From positions 2,355,501 to 2,419,500 of the forward strand of contig NZ_CP058983.1 in assembly GCF_019278465.1 (NCBI RefSeq): a stretch of DNA of 64,000 nt. Direction: 5' to 3'. The stretch's first letter is position 1. Every line of letters starts with the position of its first letter. This stretch comes from Tenacibaculum sp. AHE14PA. GTDB taxonomy: Bacteria; Bacteroidota; Bacteroidia; Flavobacteriales; Flavobacteriaceae. Of this stretch, positions 45,086-53,779 are shown in pieces. Below the pieces are notes generated by a model. It was not told the DNA's origin. It did no database searches and saw nothing but the letters and a program-made list of their open reading frames with translations. The position numbers and the translations under genes were made by a program.

Positions 45086-45643
45086 ATGAGTACAAGAATT
45101 AAAACTTTAAACCCGGAAACTACTAAAGGAAAATCAAAAGAATTATTTGATGCAGTACAAAAAAAGTTGGGCTTTATTCCCAATCTAATTAAGGTATTTG
45201 GTAATTCACCAGCAACCTTACAAACCTATTTAAGTTTAGGTGAATTAACTGCAAGTGGAAATTTCTCTAATAAATTTAGAGAACAGTTAGCATTGGCAAT
45301 TGCCGAAGAAAACGAGTGTGACTATTGTTTATCTGCACATACAGCAATCGGTAAACTGAATGGATTAACAGATGCTGAAACAGAACAAAATAGACAAGGT
45401 TTAGCAGCTGATGAAAAAATACAGGCAGGTTTAAATTTTGCACAAAGTGTTACTAAAAATAAAGGAAAAGTAAGTTCGGATGAGATAGCTGCAGCAAAAG
45501 TAGCAGGATACAACGACGGTGATATTTTAGAAATTGTTTTAAATGTTGTTTCTAATACATTAACAAATTATGTAAATCATATTGCACAAACAGAGGTTGA
45601 TTTTCCGAGTGTAAAAGCAGGGGAATTCACAACAAATTCATAA
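45086..45643 (+). CDS. Carboxymuconolactone decarboxylase/AhpD-like protein
   Basis: This 185-residue all-helical protein of the AhpD/CMD family has the redox motif ECDYCLSAHTAIG (CxxC with downstream His, about residues 73-85) typical of peroxidase-reducing AhpD-like members, rather than a true decarboxylase. The N-terminal KLGFIPNLIKVFGNSPATLQTYLSLGELT fits the uncharacterised peroxidase-related subfamily. A role in oxidant defence is inferred. It is preceded by the small Cys-rich protein and followed by a cupredoxin-like secreted protein. Confidence 0.88.
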   Translation: MSTRIKTLNPETTKGKSKELFDAVQKKLGFIPNLIKVFGNSPATLQTYLSLGELTASGNFSNKFREQLALAIAEENECDYCLSAHTAIGKLNGLTDAETEQNRQGLAADEKIQAGLNFAQSVTKNKGKVSSDEIAAAKVAGYNDGDILEIVLNVVSNTLTNYVNHIAQTEVDFPSVKAGEFTTNS

Positions 45644-45681
45644 ACATAAAAAGATAATTGACAAATTTTAAAAAGCAAATC

Positions 45682-46044
45682 ATGAAAAAAGTAATAGCAG
45701 TAGTAGCAATTTTATTAAGTTTCGCATTAAATGCAAATGCACAAGAAGTTAAAACAGTGTCTTTAGAACAAACTAAAGGTGAATTTACTCAAAAGAAAAT
45801 AACCTTAAAAGAAGGTACTTATATTTTTGAAATAGCAAATAAAAATGTAGGTCATGATGTTGGTTTTGTTTTAACTGAAAAAGGAAAGATAGAGGCAGAA
45901 CATCATATTAAAGAAGCTTATGTAACCTCTTTAGTAAAAAACAATACAAAATCTACAACTAAAGAAGTGGTCTTAAAAAAAGGAGAATATGTATATTTTT
46001 GCCCTTTAAACCCTACACCACAATATACTTTAACGGTTGAATAA
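45682..46044 (+). CDS. Secreted cupredoxin-like protein
   Basis: The protein has 120 residues from the ATG. An upstream TTG would add eight residues before the signal peptide and is rejected, because MKKVIAVVAILLSFALNANAQ is a clean signal. The mature part is a small beta-barrel resembling cupredoxins, with NKNVGHDVGFVL (the N-terminal His copper ligand region) and YVYFCPLNPTPQYTLTVE. The latter has Cys, but the usual Cys-x-x-x-x-His copper motif is altered (CPLNPTPQ) and there is no Met. Copper binding is uncertain. It ends 25 bases before a terminator. Confidence 0.72.
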   Translation: MKKVIAVVAILLSFALNANAQEVKTVSLEQTKGEFTQKKITLKEGTYIFEIANKNVGHDVGFVLTEKGKIEAEHHIKEAYVTSLVKNNTKSTTKEVVLKKGEYVYFCPLNPTPQYTLTVE

Positions 46045-46068
46045 TTTTTATTTAATTGTTAGTAAAAG

Positions 46069-46099
46069 AAAAGCCTCTGAAAACTTCAGAGGCTTTTTT
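46069..46099. terminator. Terminator after the cupredoxin-like gene
   Basis: The stem AAAAGCCTCTGAA/TTCAGAGGCTTTT has a three-base loop, with T-runs on both strands. It lies between convergent genes. Confidence 0.88.
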
Positions 46100-46118
46100 T
46101 ATGTTTATTTGAAACGAA

Positions 46119-47411
46119 TTAAGAATTCATAATATCTTCAATTTCGTCAGCTTCAATAGGTATGTTGCCCATTAAGTTAAAAGGCTCTCCTTTTTCTTGA
46201 ATTACTAAGTCATCTTCTAAACGAATACCAAAACCTTCGTTAGGTATGTATATACCAGGCTCTACGGTAAATACCATATTAGCTTCCATAGGTTGGTGTA
46301 ATAATCCGTAATCATGGGTGTCTAGTCCTATATGGTGAGAAGTACCGTGCATAAAGTATTTTTTATATGCTGGCCAGTTTTTATCTTCATTTTGCACATC
46401 GGCTTTATCTAATAAACCTAAACCTAATAATTCAGAAGTCATTAATTTACCAACTTCAACATGGTAATCTGCCCAAATAGTACCAGGAACTAATAATTTT
46501 GTTGCATCATTTTTTACACGATTTACAGCATTATATACTTCTTTTTGACGATCAGAAAAACGACCTGAAACAGGAACAGTTCTCGACATATCTGCAGAAT
46601 AATTTGCATATTCGGCACCAACATCCATCAAAATTAAATCACCTGCCTTACACTGTTGATTGTTTTCGATATAATGTAATACGTTTGCATTGTTTCCTGA
46701 AGCGATAATTGGAGTGTAAGCGAATTTTTTAGAACGATTTCTTAAGAATTCATGAATAAACTCAGCTTCAATCTCATATTCCCAAACACCAGGTTTTACG
46801 AAGTCTAACACACGTCTAAAACCTTTTTCGGTAATATCGCAGGCTTGCTGCATTAAATCTAGTTCTATCGGATCTTTAAGTGAACGTAAGCGTTGTAATA
46901 TAGGATTACTTTTAGCAACAGAATGTGCTGGGTATTTTGCTAGTAACCATTTCGTAAAGCGGGCTTCGCGAGTTTCGGTTTCTATAGCAGCACGATAATG
47001 CTCATTGGTATTTATATAAACAGTTTCGGCAAGCGCCATCATTTCTGCAACTACTTTTTCTAAATCTTGTAACCAAAAAACAGATTTAATACCTGTTGTT
47101 GTTAATGCTTTTTCTTTGGTTAATTTTTCACCTTCCCAAACAGCAATATGTTCATTTGTTTCACGTAAAAATAATACTTCACGTAAATTTTCTTTCGGGC
47201 AATTAGGAAATAGTATTAAAATACTTTCTTCTTGATCAACACCACTTAAGAAAAATATATCGCGATGTTGCTCGAACGGAAGTGTACTATCTGCACTTAC
47301 CGGATATACATCGTTAGAGTTAAAAACAGCTAAACTATTTGGCTTCATTTGCGCCATAAAGTTTTTGCGGTTTTTTATAAAAAGGTCACGGTTTATTGGG
47401 TTGTATTTCAT
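46119..47411 (-). CDS. pepP: Xaa-Pro aminopeptidase (aminopeptidase P)
   Basis: This 430-residue cytoplasmic metallopeptidase removes an N-terminal residue before proline. The N-terminal creatinase-like domain spans about residues 1-165, then the pita-bread domain binds two metals. The ligands are Asp in LMDVGAEY and SADMSRTVPVSG, His in HGTSHHIGLDTHD near 354, and Glu in VFTVEPGIYI and GIRLEDDLVI. Length and motif order are those of bacterial PepP. It is a single gene with no obvious -7 element. Confidence 0.95.
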   Translation of the reverse strand: MKYNPINRDLFIKNRKNFMAQMKPNSLAVFNSNDVYPVSADSTLPFEQHRDIFFLSGVDQEESILILFPNCPKENLREVLFLRETNEHIAVWEGEKLTKEKALTTTGIKSVFWLQDLEKVVAEMMALAETVYINTNEHYRAAIETETREARFTKWLLAKYPAHSVAKSNPILQRLRSLKDPIELDLMQQACDITEKGFRRVLDFVKPGVWEYEIEAEFIHEFLRNRSKKFAYTPIIASGNNANVLHYIENNQQCKAGDLILMDVGAEYANYSADMSRTVPVSGRFSDRQKEVYNAVNRVKNDATKLLVPGTIWADYHVEVGKLMTSELLGLGLLDKADVQNEDKNWPAYKKYFMHGTSHHIGLDTHDYGLLHQPMEANMVFTVEPGIYIPNEGFGIRLEDDLVIQEKGEPFNLMGNIPIEADEIEDIMNS

Positions 47412-47478
47412 AATGCTAACAATTAAAATGTTCTCAAAAATAAATAAAAGAAATATTTAATTGCCTAGCCATTTGGCA

Positions 47479-48048
47479 CTATTTTATGTTTTTTCGAATT
47501 CTACTCATATGTCTATTAGAAATTCCTAAAAAAGAAGCCAGGTAGTGTAGCGGAACTTCTTGTAGCAGTTCAGCTTCGTTTGTAAGTAGTTTTGTGTAAC
47601 GTTCTTCTGCACTAAGCGTAAGTAAATCGATACGATAATCATCAATTAAAAAAATTTGTTTTTCAATTAAAGTGTAATAAAATCGATGAAAAGCAGTGTT
47701 GTTTTCTAACAGGTATTTAAAATCTTTTACTAAAATCACTTGTAAATTACAATCACTTAATGCCTTAATGTTTTTACGCGAAGGGGTTTCTTGTAAGAAG
47801 CTTTTTAAGGCAGATGTACACGAGTTTTTTAACGCTAAATACGTTGTTTTTTCTTCTTCTAATATATTAATAGCGTGCTGTAGAATTCCGCTTTCAATAA
47901 AACAAAAGTATTTGCAAATAGTATCTTTTTCAACCAAAAAACTGTTTTTAGTTAATGTTAGTGGTGTAAAAAAATTCAAAATCTCAGAAACTTGACTATC
48001 AAGTTCCTGAGATTTTAATATATTCTTTATGTAAGAAGAAAAATTCAT
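47479..48048 (-). CDS. Crp/Fnr-family regulator
   Basis: This 189-residue regulator has an N-terminal cyclic-nucleotide-binding beta-barrel (about residues 15-120, LVEKDTICKYFCFIESGILQHAIN) and a shortened C-terminal helix-turn-helix (EVPLHYLASFLGISNRHMSRIRKNIK). The cNMP-binding Arg of true CRP is not visible, so the ligand is unknown. Such short Crp relatives are common in Bacteroidota. It follows the helicase gene by seven bases on the same strand, so it is cotranscribed with it. Confidence 0.88.
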   Translation of the reverse strand: MNFSSYIKNILKSQELDSQVSEILNFFTPLTLTKNSFLVEKDTICKYFCFIESGILQHAINILEEEKTTYLALKNSCTSALKSFLQETPSRKNIKALSDCNLQVILVKDFKYLLENNTAFHRFYYTLIEKQIFLIDDYRIDLLTLSAEERYTKLLTNEAELLQEVPLHYLASFLGISNRHMSRIRKNIK

Positions 48049-48055
48049 TTAAATA

Positions 48056-49366
48056 TTATCTTCTTCTATTTTTCCTTGGAGCTCCATCGCTTCTTCTTGA
48101 AGGATCGCTAGGACGTTCTCTTTTTGGTTTTCTAGTTCCTTCTGCAGCACCTCTGTGCGTTGCGCCTACACCTTTTTTCTTTCCGTTTCCAGATTTTTTC
48201 TTTTGTGTTGCAGCTCTTTTAGGACCAGCAGTGTCTTTAGGTTCGTAACCTTCAATAACTTCTGTCTTTAATTTTTGCTTTAGTATTTTTTCTATTTCTT
48301 TTTGGTATTCAGTTTCTTCACTACAAACTAAAGAAATAGCTTCTCCTTTTGCACCTGCTCTACCGGTTCTACCAATTCTGTGTACATAATCTTCTGGTAC
48401 GTTTGGTAACTCAAAGTTTATAACGTGTGGTAATAACGGAATATCAATACCGCGAGCAGCAATATCAGTTGCCACTAAAACACGAATAGAATTACTCTTA
48501 AAGTTAGCCAATGCTTTTGTACGTGCACCCTGACTTTTATTACCGTGAATTGCAGCAGCAGAAACTCCGGATTTTACTAGTTTTTCAGTTAATTTATTGG
48601 CTCCGTGCTTGGTTCTTGTAAAAATTAAAACCTGACTCCAGTTACCATCTTTAATTAAGTTAATAACAACCTCCGTCTTTTTACCTTTATCAACAGTATA
48701 TACTTTTTGAGAAACCTTATCAGCCGTTGAGTTTTGCGGAGCAGCTTCTACAGAAATAGGATTTCTTAAAATACCTGAAGCTAATCTTTTAATTTCTGAT
48801 GAAAATGTAGCAGAAAATAGTAAATTTTGACGCTTTGTAGGCATGTAACTAATAATTTTGTTAATATCTCTAACAAAACCCATGTCTAGCATACGGTCTG
48901 CTTCATCTAAAATAAGTACATCTATTCTGTTAAAAGATACTGCTTTTTGATCGTGTAAATCTAATAATCTACCAGGAGTGGCTACTAATATATCAACTCC
49001 TTGTCTTAGCGTTTTTATTTGACTGGCAGCTTTTACACCTCCAAAAACTACGGCCGATCTAATATCTAAATACTTACTATATTCTCTTACATTATCATGT
49101 ACCTGAGCAGCAAGTTCTCTTGTTGGTGTTAATACTAACGCTCTTACAGGACGGTATTTTGGGTGTTTTGAATCTGCTAAACGCTGTAAAACAGGTAGTG
49201 TAAAACCTGCTGTTTTTCCTGTTCCTGTTTGTGCAGAAGCCAATACGTCTTTTCCTTCTAAAATAGGTGGTATTGCTTTTGCTTGAATTGGTGATGGAGT
49301 ATCGTATCCTTTTTCGCTGATGGCTTTTAATAAAGCATCAGATAATCCTAAAGATTTAAATGTCAT
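48056..49366 (-). CDS. DEAD-box RNA helicase (RhlE-like)
   Basis: This 436-residue ATP-dependent RNA helicase has all motifs in order: Q motif ([19 protein letters not shown]), [27 protein letters not shown] ([15 protein letters not shown]), SAT, then ARGIDIPLL and [10 protein letters not shown]. The last 70 residues are a basic disordered tail rich in Lys, Arg and Gly, which helps RNA binding. Such helicases assist ribosome assembly and RNA turnover, often in the cold. The promoter at 49413-49421 precedes it, and a Crp-like gene follows in the same operon. Confidence 0.95.
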   Translation of the reverse strand: MTFKSLGLSDALLKAISEKGYDTPSPIQAKAIPPILEGKDVLASAQTGTGKTAGFTLPVLQRLADSKHPKYRPVRALVLTPTRELAAQVHDNVREYSKYLDIRSAVVFGGVKAASQIKTLRQGVDILVATPGRLLDLHDQKAVSFNRIDVLILDEADRMLDMGFVRDINKIISYMPTKRQNLLFSATFSSEIKRLASGILRNPISVEAAPQNSTADKVSQKVYTVDKGKKTEVVINLIKDGNWSQVLIFTRTKHGANKLTEKLVKSGVSAAAIHGNKSQGARTKALANFKSNSIRVLVATDIAARGIDIPLLPHVINFELPNVPEDYVHRIGRTGRAGAKGEAISLVCSEETEYQKEIEKILKQKLKTEVIEGYEPKDTAGPKRAATQKKKSGNGKKKGVGATHRGAAEGTRKPKRERPSDPSRRSDGAPRKNRRR

Positions 49367-49412
49367 ATATGTTATTTTAGAAACACTCTAAAATAAGCAT
49401 CTCTTTGAACCC

Positions 49413-49421
49413 GCAAAGGTA
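49413..49421 (-). promoter_or_regulatory. -7 promoter element of the helicase gene
   Basis: On the minus strand this reads TACCTTTGC, matching TAnnTTTGC, 46 bases upstream of the ATG. The leader of about 40 nt is longer than usual here, as known for cold-induced helicase messages in other bacteria. Confidence 0.55.
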
Positions 49422-49450
49422 CTGCTAATTTATTAGGAAGTTTTGTAAAT

Positions 49451-49481
49451 AAAAAAAACGCCCTTTAAAAGACGTTTTTTT
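49451..49481 (-). terminator. Hairpin upstream of the helicase promoter
   Basis: AAAAAACG and CGTTTTTT arms with a two-base bulge and an A/T-rich loop. It would end transcription arriving on the minus strand from the region above, where only a doubtful small frame is visible. Confidence 0.6.
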
Positions 49482-49496
49482 AAATAATTTATGCGT

Positions 49497-49589
49497 TTAT
49501 TTTTTCATAGCACTTTTAACAAGTCCGATAATAACCATTAAAACACCACCACTAAATAAGTAATTCCATAAATTTTTAGTTTTAATTAG
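49497..49589 (-). other. Possible small membrane peptide or gene remnant
   Basis: A stop-to-stop frame encodes a 30-residue hydrophobic peptide (NLWNYLFSGGVLMVIIGLVK) with a charged end, and a terminator directly follows. There is no ATG, GTG or TTG until the middle of the hydrophobic part. It is either a remnant, a peptide with a rare start, or chance. Confidence 0.2.
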
Positions 49590-49641
49590 TTAATTGATTC
49601 TAAAGGAAGTGAAAATTAATTAATAAAGTAAATAAAATCAG

Positions 49642-50286
49642 TTACTTACTCCATTCACTTATTTGAGAAAAGTTTTTGTTTTCTATAAAAAAATCTACTG
49701 GATAATATTTAATAATATCTTTATTTATAAACAGCTTTTCACCAAAAGTAAGTTCTTTTTCTAAAGAAATAAAGTGTTGATTTTTCATACTTTTATTTAA
49801 AGTTTTAACAACAAACTCTGAGCAATATAATTCTGAATCAGTAGAATTGTCAAAATTATAATCATAGTATATTTTTTCTCTAAAGTTTATTTTGCTTAAA
49901 ACAGATTTTACTGAAACATTTTTTACTTTCCAAATAGCTATATGGTTTAAATCTTTTTTTAAAAAACTTATATAGTCATATATGTTTTGCTTTTTTAGAA
50001 ACGAATTTTTTATAATTTTCGAGGGTTGTACATCTACTAAAAACAGTTCTTCTTTTTTGACAAATAGTAAACCTATATGATTATATTTTGATTTTTTAGC
50101 ATAATTAAAATTTTGTTTAATCCTATTAGAAATTTTGTTGTTTACTCCTGTTATAAAGAGATAAACACCATTTTCATACTCTTCAACCTTATTTAAATAT
50201 AGTTTGAGGGATATTGTATGAAAATGAATAACAATAAAATAACCACTAAAAAGAATAACCAATAGAAATATTAACTTTCTTATCAT
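49642..50286 (-). CDS. Permuted papain-like amidase (YiiX/YaeF type)
   Basis: This 214-residue protein has a hydrophobic N-terminal anchor (about residues 3-22). The core fits the permuted NlpC/P60-like papain fold. The catalytic His comes first (YNHIGLL, His70) and the Cys later (ELYCSEFVV, Cys155), the reverse of ordinary papain order. Family members cleave amide bonds, often in lipids or peptides of the envelope. The gene overlaps the upstream beta-barrel gene by 41 bases, so they are translated together. Its active-site Cys and His are intact, so it should be functional. Confidence 0.8.
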   Translation of the reverse strand: MIRKLIFLLVILFSGYFIVIHFHTISLKLYLNKVEEYENGVYLFITGVNNKISNRIKQNFNYAKKSKYNHIGLLFVKKEELFLVDVQPSKIIKNSFLKKQNIYDYISFLKKDLNHIAIWKVKNVSVKSVLSKINFREKIYYDYNFDNSTDSELYCSEFVVKTLNKSMKNQHFISLEKELTFGEKLFINKDIIKYYPVDFFIENKNFSQISEWSK

Positions 50287-50836
50287 CTTTTATTTTAAAA
50301 TCATCGTTATTGGTTAGTTTAGCTTTAGTTAAATTATTTGAAAAACTAAAAAATAAATTCAAAAACATTTTTTTAGAAAGCGGAAAATTCACACCTAAAT
50401 CTCCAACTAACCCAAAATTGTTTTTGTTAAAATTTATTGTTTGATTCTCAAGGATTATATCAGAGAAAATATTATAATTAAAACCCAAAGCAGCTAATAA
50501 GTAAACTTTTGATGTTAAATCTCCATTAAACCCTAAATTAAAACCAACTTTTAAAGGAATATCAACATAAGAAATTTTTTTTACAGAAGTGTTAGAATTA
50601 TAGTTGTTAAAACCAATACCTGTAATAAGTTTTAAACCATTCTTTAAATTATAATTTATATGAACGGCATCACGTTTAGAAAAACCATAAAGAATTGAAT
50701 TATTTTGTTGTATTTTACTATACCCTATACCGCTTTGAAATGTAATAGAAATATGGTTGATGTCTTTTTTAGTTTTTTGAGAAAAAATTAAAAAAGAATT
50801 AAATAATACTATTGATAAAATAAATAATTTTTTCAT
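50246..50836 (-). CDS. Outer membrane beta-barrel protein (PorT-like size)
   Basis: This 196-residue exported protein has a signal peptide (MKKLFILSIVLFNSFLIFSQ). The alternating hydrophobic strands (HISITFQSGIGYSKI, HINYNLKNGLKLITGIGFNNY, YVDIPLKVGFNLGFN, VYLLAALGFNYN, VNISIGYSF) end in Phe, as usual for outer membrane barrels, with room for eight strands. It is the middle gene of a three-gene operon between a glycine-zipper lipoprotein and an amidase. Its role is unknown. It may export or anchor the lipoprotein. Confidence 0.82.
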   Translation of the reverse strand: MKKLFILSIVLFNSFLIFSQKTKKDINHISITFQSGIGYSKIQQNNSILYGFSKRDAVHINYNLKNGLKLITGIGFNNYNSNTSVKKISYVDIPLKVGFNLGFNGDLTSKVYLLAALGFNYNIFSDIILENQTINFNKNNFGLVGDLGVNFPLSKKMFLNLFFSFSNNLTKAKLTNNDDFKIKDDKKVNISIGYSF

Positions 50837-50864
50837 TGTTAATTTTTTTTATGGGAAGATATAT

Positions 50865-51572
50865 TTAGCTTACATCACCTATTAATTTACCAACTAAATA
50901 GCCTACTCCAGCACCTACTCCAAGACCTACTACACCACAACAACTACCCCCTATAAGTCCGCCAATTATACCACCAGCAGTACCACAACTCATATATCCA
51001 CTACCTGTAGGTCCAGACATAAAACAATCTCTATGCTCTAATCTATTCTTGTTTTCAGTTAAATAATCGTTTCTAAAATCATTTACAACACTTAACATAC
51101 CCTGTTCTTTTACTGAAATTGTATTAAAAGGAATAAGACTTTCTACTTTTTGTATTTTATTTTCATCTAACATTTGAATGATTGCTTTTTCTGAAGGCTC
51201 GGAGATAGGAAAAGAAGATATAAAATCTTTAGTTAACCCTCCGTTTTTCTTTGCTTCTACAATAGTTTTTATAATGTTATTAGTAAATTCTACTGTCACT
51301 TTAGCTTTTTCTTCTTCAGAAAAATTTGTTAAATCAAGAAGCTCTTTTAACTTGTCTTGAGTAATAATATATTCAGAATTTTCATTTTTTGATAAAAAAT
51401 CTTTTCCATTTATAAAGGAGTTAAATTGGTAGCTGGATAGAATTTTATTGGCATTAATTTTAGATTTTTTCGCATAATTAATTTCTTCATTACTAACTTT
51501 TTCATTTTCAGAAGTACAGTTTGAAAAACTCAATAAGAATAAAGCAAGTATTAAACTAATTTTTGTTTTCAT
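50865..51572 (-). CDS. Lipoprotein with C-terminal glycine zipper
   Basis: I do not recognise this 235-residue protein. The signal peptide ends in FSNC (Cys19). A mainly helical middle (about residues 30-170) has no known motif. The last 45 residues are a glycine-rich, hydrophobic stretch (GGIIGGLIGG near 200, then GVVGLGVGAGVGYLVGKLIG) with Cys183, 196, 211 and 212. This resembles glycine-zipper membrane segments of bacteriocin-like or toxin proteins. It heads a three-gene operon with a beta-barrel protein and an amidase. A -7 element is upstream. Confidence 0.75.
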   Translation of the reverse strand: MKTKISLILALFLLSFSNCTSENEKVSNEEINYAKKSKINANKILSSYQFNSFINGKDFLSKNENSEYIITQDKLKELLDLTNFSEEEKAKVTVEFTNNIIKTIVEAKKNGGLTKDFISSFPISEPSEKAIIQMLDENKIQKVESLIPFNTISVKEQGMLSVVNDFRNDYLTENKNRLEHRDCFMSGPTGSGYMSCGTAGGIIGGLIGGSCCGVVGLGVGAGVGYLVGKLIGDVS

Positions 51573-51613
51573 AATTTTTAATTTATTTAAATTTTTGTGT
51601 TGATAACCAACCT

Positions 51614-51621
51614 CAAAAGTA
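51614..51621 (-). promoter_or_regulatory. -7 promoter element of the glycine-zipper operon
   Basis: On the minus strand this reads TACTTTTG, matching TAnnTTTG, 42 bases upstream of the ATG. No clear -33 box is visible. Confidence 0.45.
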
Positions 51622-51837
51622 ATTTTGTGGTTTAAATATACTTTTTAAGTAAAAAGTAACATCACTTATTAAACAATAAGTGTTATGGTCATTAAAATTA
51701 AGAAAAAGTGTAAGCAATTTTTACAAAATTTCCTTCTCTTTCACTAGCTAGTGATATATATAATTGATTAATTTTTATAAATATACAGTAAATATATATA
51801 TATGCAAATATTTCTTAACAAAAATTAAATCAGCTAC
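51622..51837. other. Gene-free AT-rich stretch with two inverted repeats
   Basis: It contains a hairpin CACTTATT-AAAC-AATAAGTG at 51664-51683 (approximate) and a perfect 14-base palindrome TCACTAGCTAGTGA at 51741-51754. I see no reading frame. It separates the glycine-zipper operon from the broken aspartoacylase gene, and the palindrome could be an operator. Confidence 0.35.
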
Positions 51838-52741
51838 TTAAGTTCTTCCTGTATGAAGTAAAGCATCTCCCATATTTATAATTGGAAAATTATTTTTTAC
51901 AATTATATATCCATTTGTAGGTGCTTTTACAGTAAAATTAATTTCTCCGTAAGTGCCCATAATATGCCCTAAAATTTGACCTTTTTTAATATTAGAACCA
52001 TTTTTTACTGTACAATTAAAAAGACCAGCTACTGTAGCTCGTATCCATTTTCTTTTATATAAATGAATTGATTTAGAGCTCTCAGGAGTATTAACATCCT
52101 TATTGATGATTTTAAAACACGAGGCTTACCATTTATTCCTAGTTGAGTAACATTTTCTTCTAAACGTAAAGATTCTCCACCTTCATAAACAATAACAAGA
52201 ATGTTATTTTTATAACATTGATTTTTAAAAGATTTCGGTATCAATTTTGAGTTAAAAATTAAAGGAGTATTAAATACTTTTATTAATTCAAAACCTCTTG
52301 CATCTTCAGGTTTATATCTAATTTTTGGGAAATTATTTCGTTGTGAACCACCAGTATGAAAGTCGATTGCTAAATCTACATTATTAAGAAATTCTTTCAT
52401 TAAGTAATACGCCATTCTGCTTGCCAGCGAACCTTTTTTTGATCGAGGAAAGCTTCTGTTTACACCTTTACCATGCATATCACGTGATAAATAAAAAAAC
52501 CAAAAACGTTTAGTAAAGGAGTTACAATAACAGAAGCTCGATGTGTTTTATAAGACTTATCAATTAGCATTCTACTAACCAATTCAGCACTATTAATTTC
52601 ATTACTATGTAAACTTCCTTGTGATAAAATAGTAGGTCCAGCTTCATTACCATTTAATATATAAATAGGAATTTCAATCTGAGTTTCCGTAGGTAGTCTA
52701 TCAACTGGTATTTTAATGAGTTTAGATTTTCCTAAACTCAT
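51838..52741 (-). pseudogene. Succinylglutamate desuccinylase/aspartoacylase family, two frameshifts
   Basis: The family are zinc hydrolases of N-acyl amino acids. Here the N-terminal part has the zinc motif GSLHSNEIN (His45, Glu48). The next part has VDLAIDFHTGG with the third ligand and VIVYEGGES. A final part reads FNCTVKNGSNIKKGQ to NMGDALLHTGRT. The three parts are in different frames. The first break is near the T7/A7 run at 52493-52499, and one extra base there would join GFF to YLSRDMHGKGVNRSFP. The second is near the short A/T runs at 52110-52117, and one extra base there restores VLK-IINKDVNTPE. The gene overlaps rimK by 20 bases, the usual pairing. Both breaks look like one-base losses in homopolymers, so error or recent decay are both possible. 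Confidence 0.8.
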
Positions 52742-53633
52742 TTTTTGACCTCTTGTCCGAACAATTTTCTTCTAGAAATTTAATAATGGCTTTAGCGATA
52801 TTATCTTTAGTATATGCTTCAATTCCTTGCAAACCTGGCGTTGAATTTACTTCAATTAGTAAAGAACCTCTTTTTGAACGAATTAAATCAACTCCCGTAA
52901 CTGGTAAGCTTAAATATTGTGCAGCTTTTACAGCTATTTCTTTTTCTTCTTCAGATAAAGTTACTTTAAAACCGCTTCCGCCTTGGTGAATATTCGAGCG
53001 AAAATCATCTTCTAAGCCTTTTCGCTTCATAGATGAAACTACTTTATTGCCAACCACAAATGCGCGAATATCTTCGCTATTACTTTCTTGTATAAATTCT
53101 TGTAGCAAAATGTTTGCATTAGTACTATACATCGTGTCAATAATCGATTTTGCTGATTTTTTACTTTCAGCTAAAATAACACCAGCGCCATGCGTACCTT
53201 CTTGTAGTTTTATGATTATTGGCGCACCTCCTAACAAATCTATTTGTTCAGCTATATTTTCTGGGTTTACAGAAAACAACGTGTCAGGAATCGGAATGTT
53301 TTTTCGGTTCATGATCTGTAATGTGCGAACCTTATTTTGAGATTGTAAAATACCTAAAGATGTAGCTGTACTATATACGCCGTTTAGTTCAAATTCCTTA
53401 ACAACTGCTGCACCATGACGTGTAGAAGAAGCTCCAATTCTTGGAATTATTACATCAGGAATGTCAATAATGTTTTCTCCGTTATAAATTATTTCAGGTT
53501 TCCCGTTTGTTAGTTTTATAGCACATTTTAAATGATTTATAACCCTAACATTATGTCCACGGCGACTAGCTTCTTTATATATTCTTTGCGTAGAATATAT
53601 TTGATCGCTAACAGAAAGAATAAAAATAGTCAT
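52722..53633 (-). CDS. rimK: RimK-type ATP-grasp glutamate ligase
   Basis: This 303-residue ATP-grasp enzyme belongs to the family that adds glutamate to ribosomal protein S6 or makes gamma-peptides. An N-terminal domain spans about residues 1-90 and has IPRIGASSTRHGAAVVKEFEL. The ATP-grasp core has IIKLQEGTHGAGVILAES near 141, LLQEFIQES near 180, and the metal-binding residues at the end (GVDLIRSKRGSLLIEVNSTPGLQGIE). It is followed on the same strand by the acyl-amino-acid hydrolase gene, which overlaps by 20 bases and is broken. The exact substrate is not fixed by sequence. Confidence 0.9.
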   Translation of the reverse strand: MTIFILSVSDQIYSTQRIYKEASRRGHNVRVINHLKCAIKLTNGKPEIIYNGENIIDIPDVIIPRIGASSTRHGAAVVKEFELNGVYSTATSLGILQSQNKVRTLQIMNRKNIPIPDTLFSVNPENIAEQIDLLGGAPIIIKLQEGTHGAGVILAESKKSAKSIIDTMYSTNANILLQEFIQESNSEDIRAFVVGNKVVSSMKRKGLEDDFRSNIHQGGSGFKVTLSEEEKEIAVKAAQYLSLPVTGVDLIRSKRGSLLIEVNSTPGLQGIEAYTKDNIAKAIIKFLEENCSDKRSKNEFRKI

Positions 53634-53655
53634 AGCATTGATGTTCTTAACATTA

Positions 53656-53663
53656 CAAAGCTA
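53656..53663 (-). promoter_or_regulatory. -7 promoter element of rimK
   Basis: On the minus strand this reads TAGCTTTG, matching TAnnTTTG, 22 bases upstream of the ATG. Confidence 0.5.
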
Positions 53664-53779
53664 CTCTTTTTTTTGAGTGAAAAAAGGGAATTTTAAAAAG
53701 GCTAAAAATCAATATTTTGTTAATTTTTTTGATTTCGCATTTACTTGCAGTAATTTCATCACATCTAAACAAACAATAA

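Noticed and set aside
49497..49589. Small membrane peptide gene.
   Set aside because: No standard start codon precedes the hydrophobic part. It is only listed as a possible remnant because a hairpin follows it.
52753..52989. Plus-strand frames within rimK and similar long antisense frames in aspS, sdhA and the peptidase genes.
   Set aside because: They lie opposite well-supported genes and have low-complexity composition. They are shadows of codon bias on the other strand.
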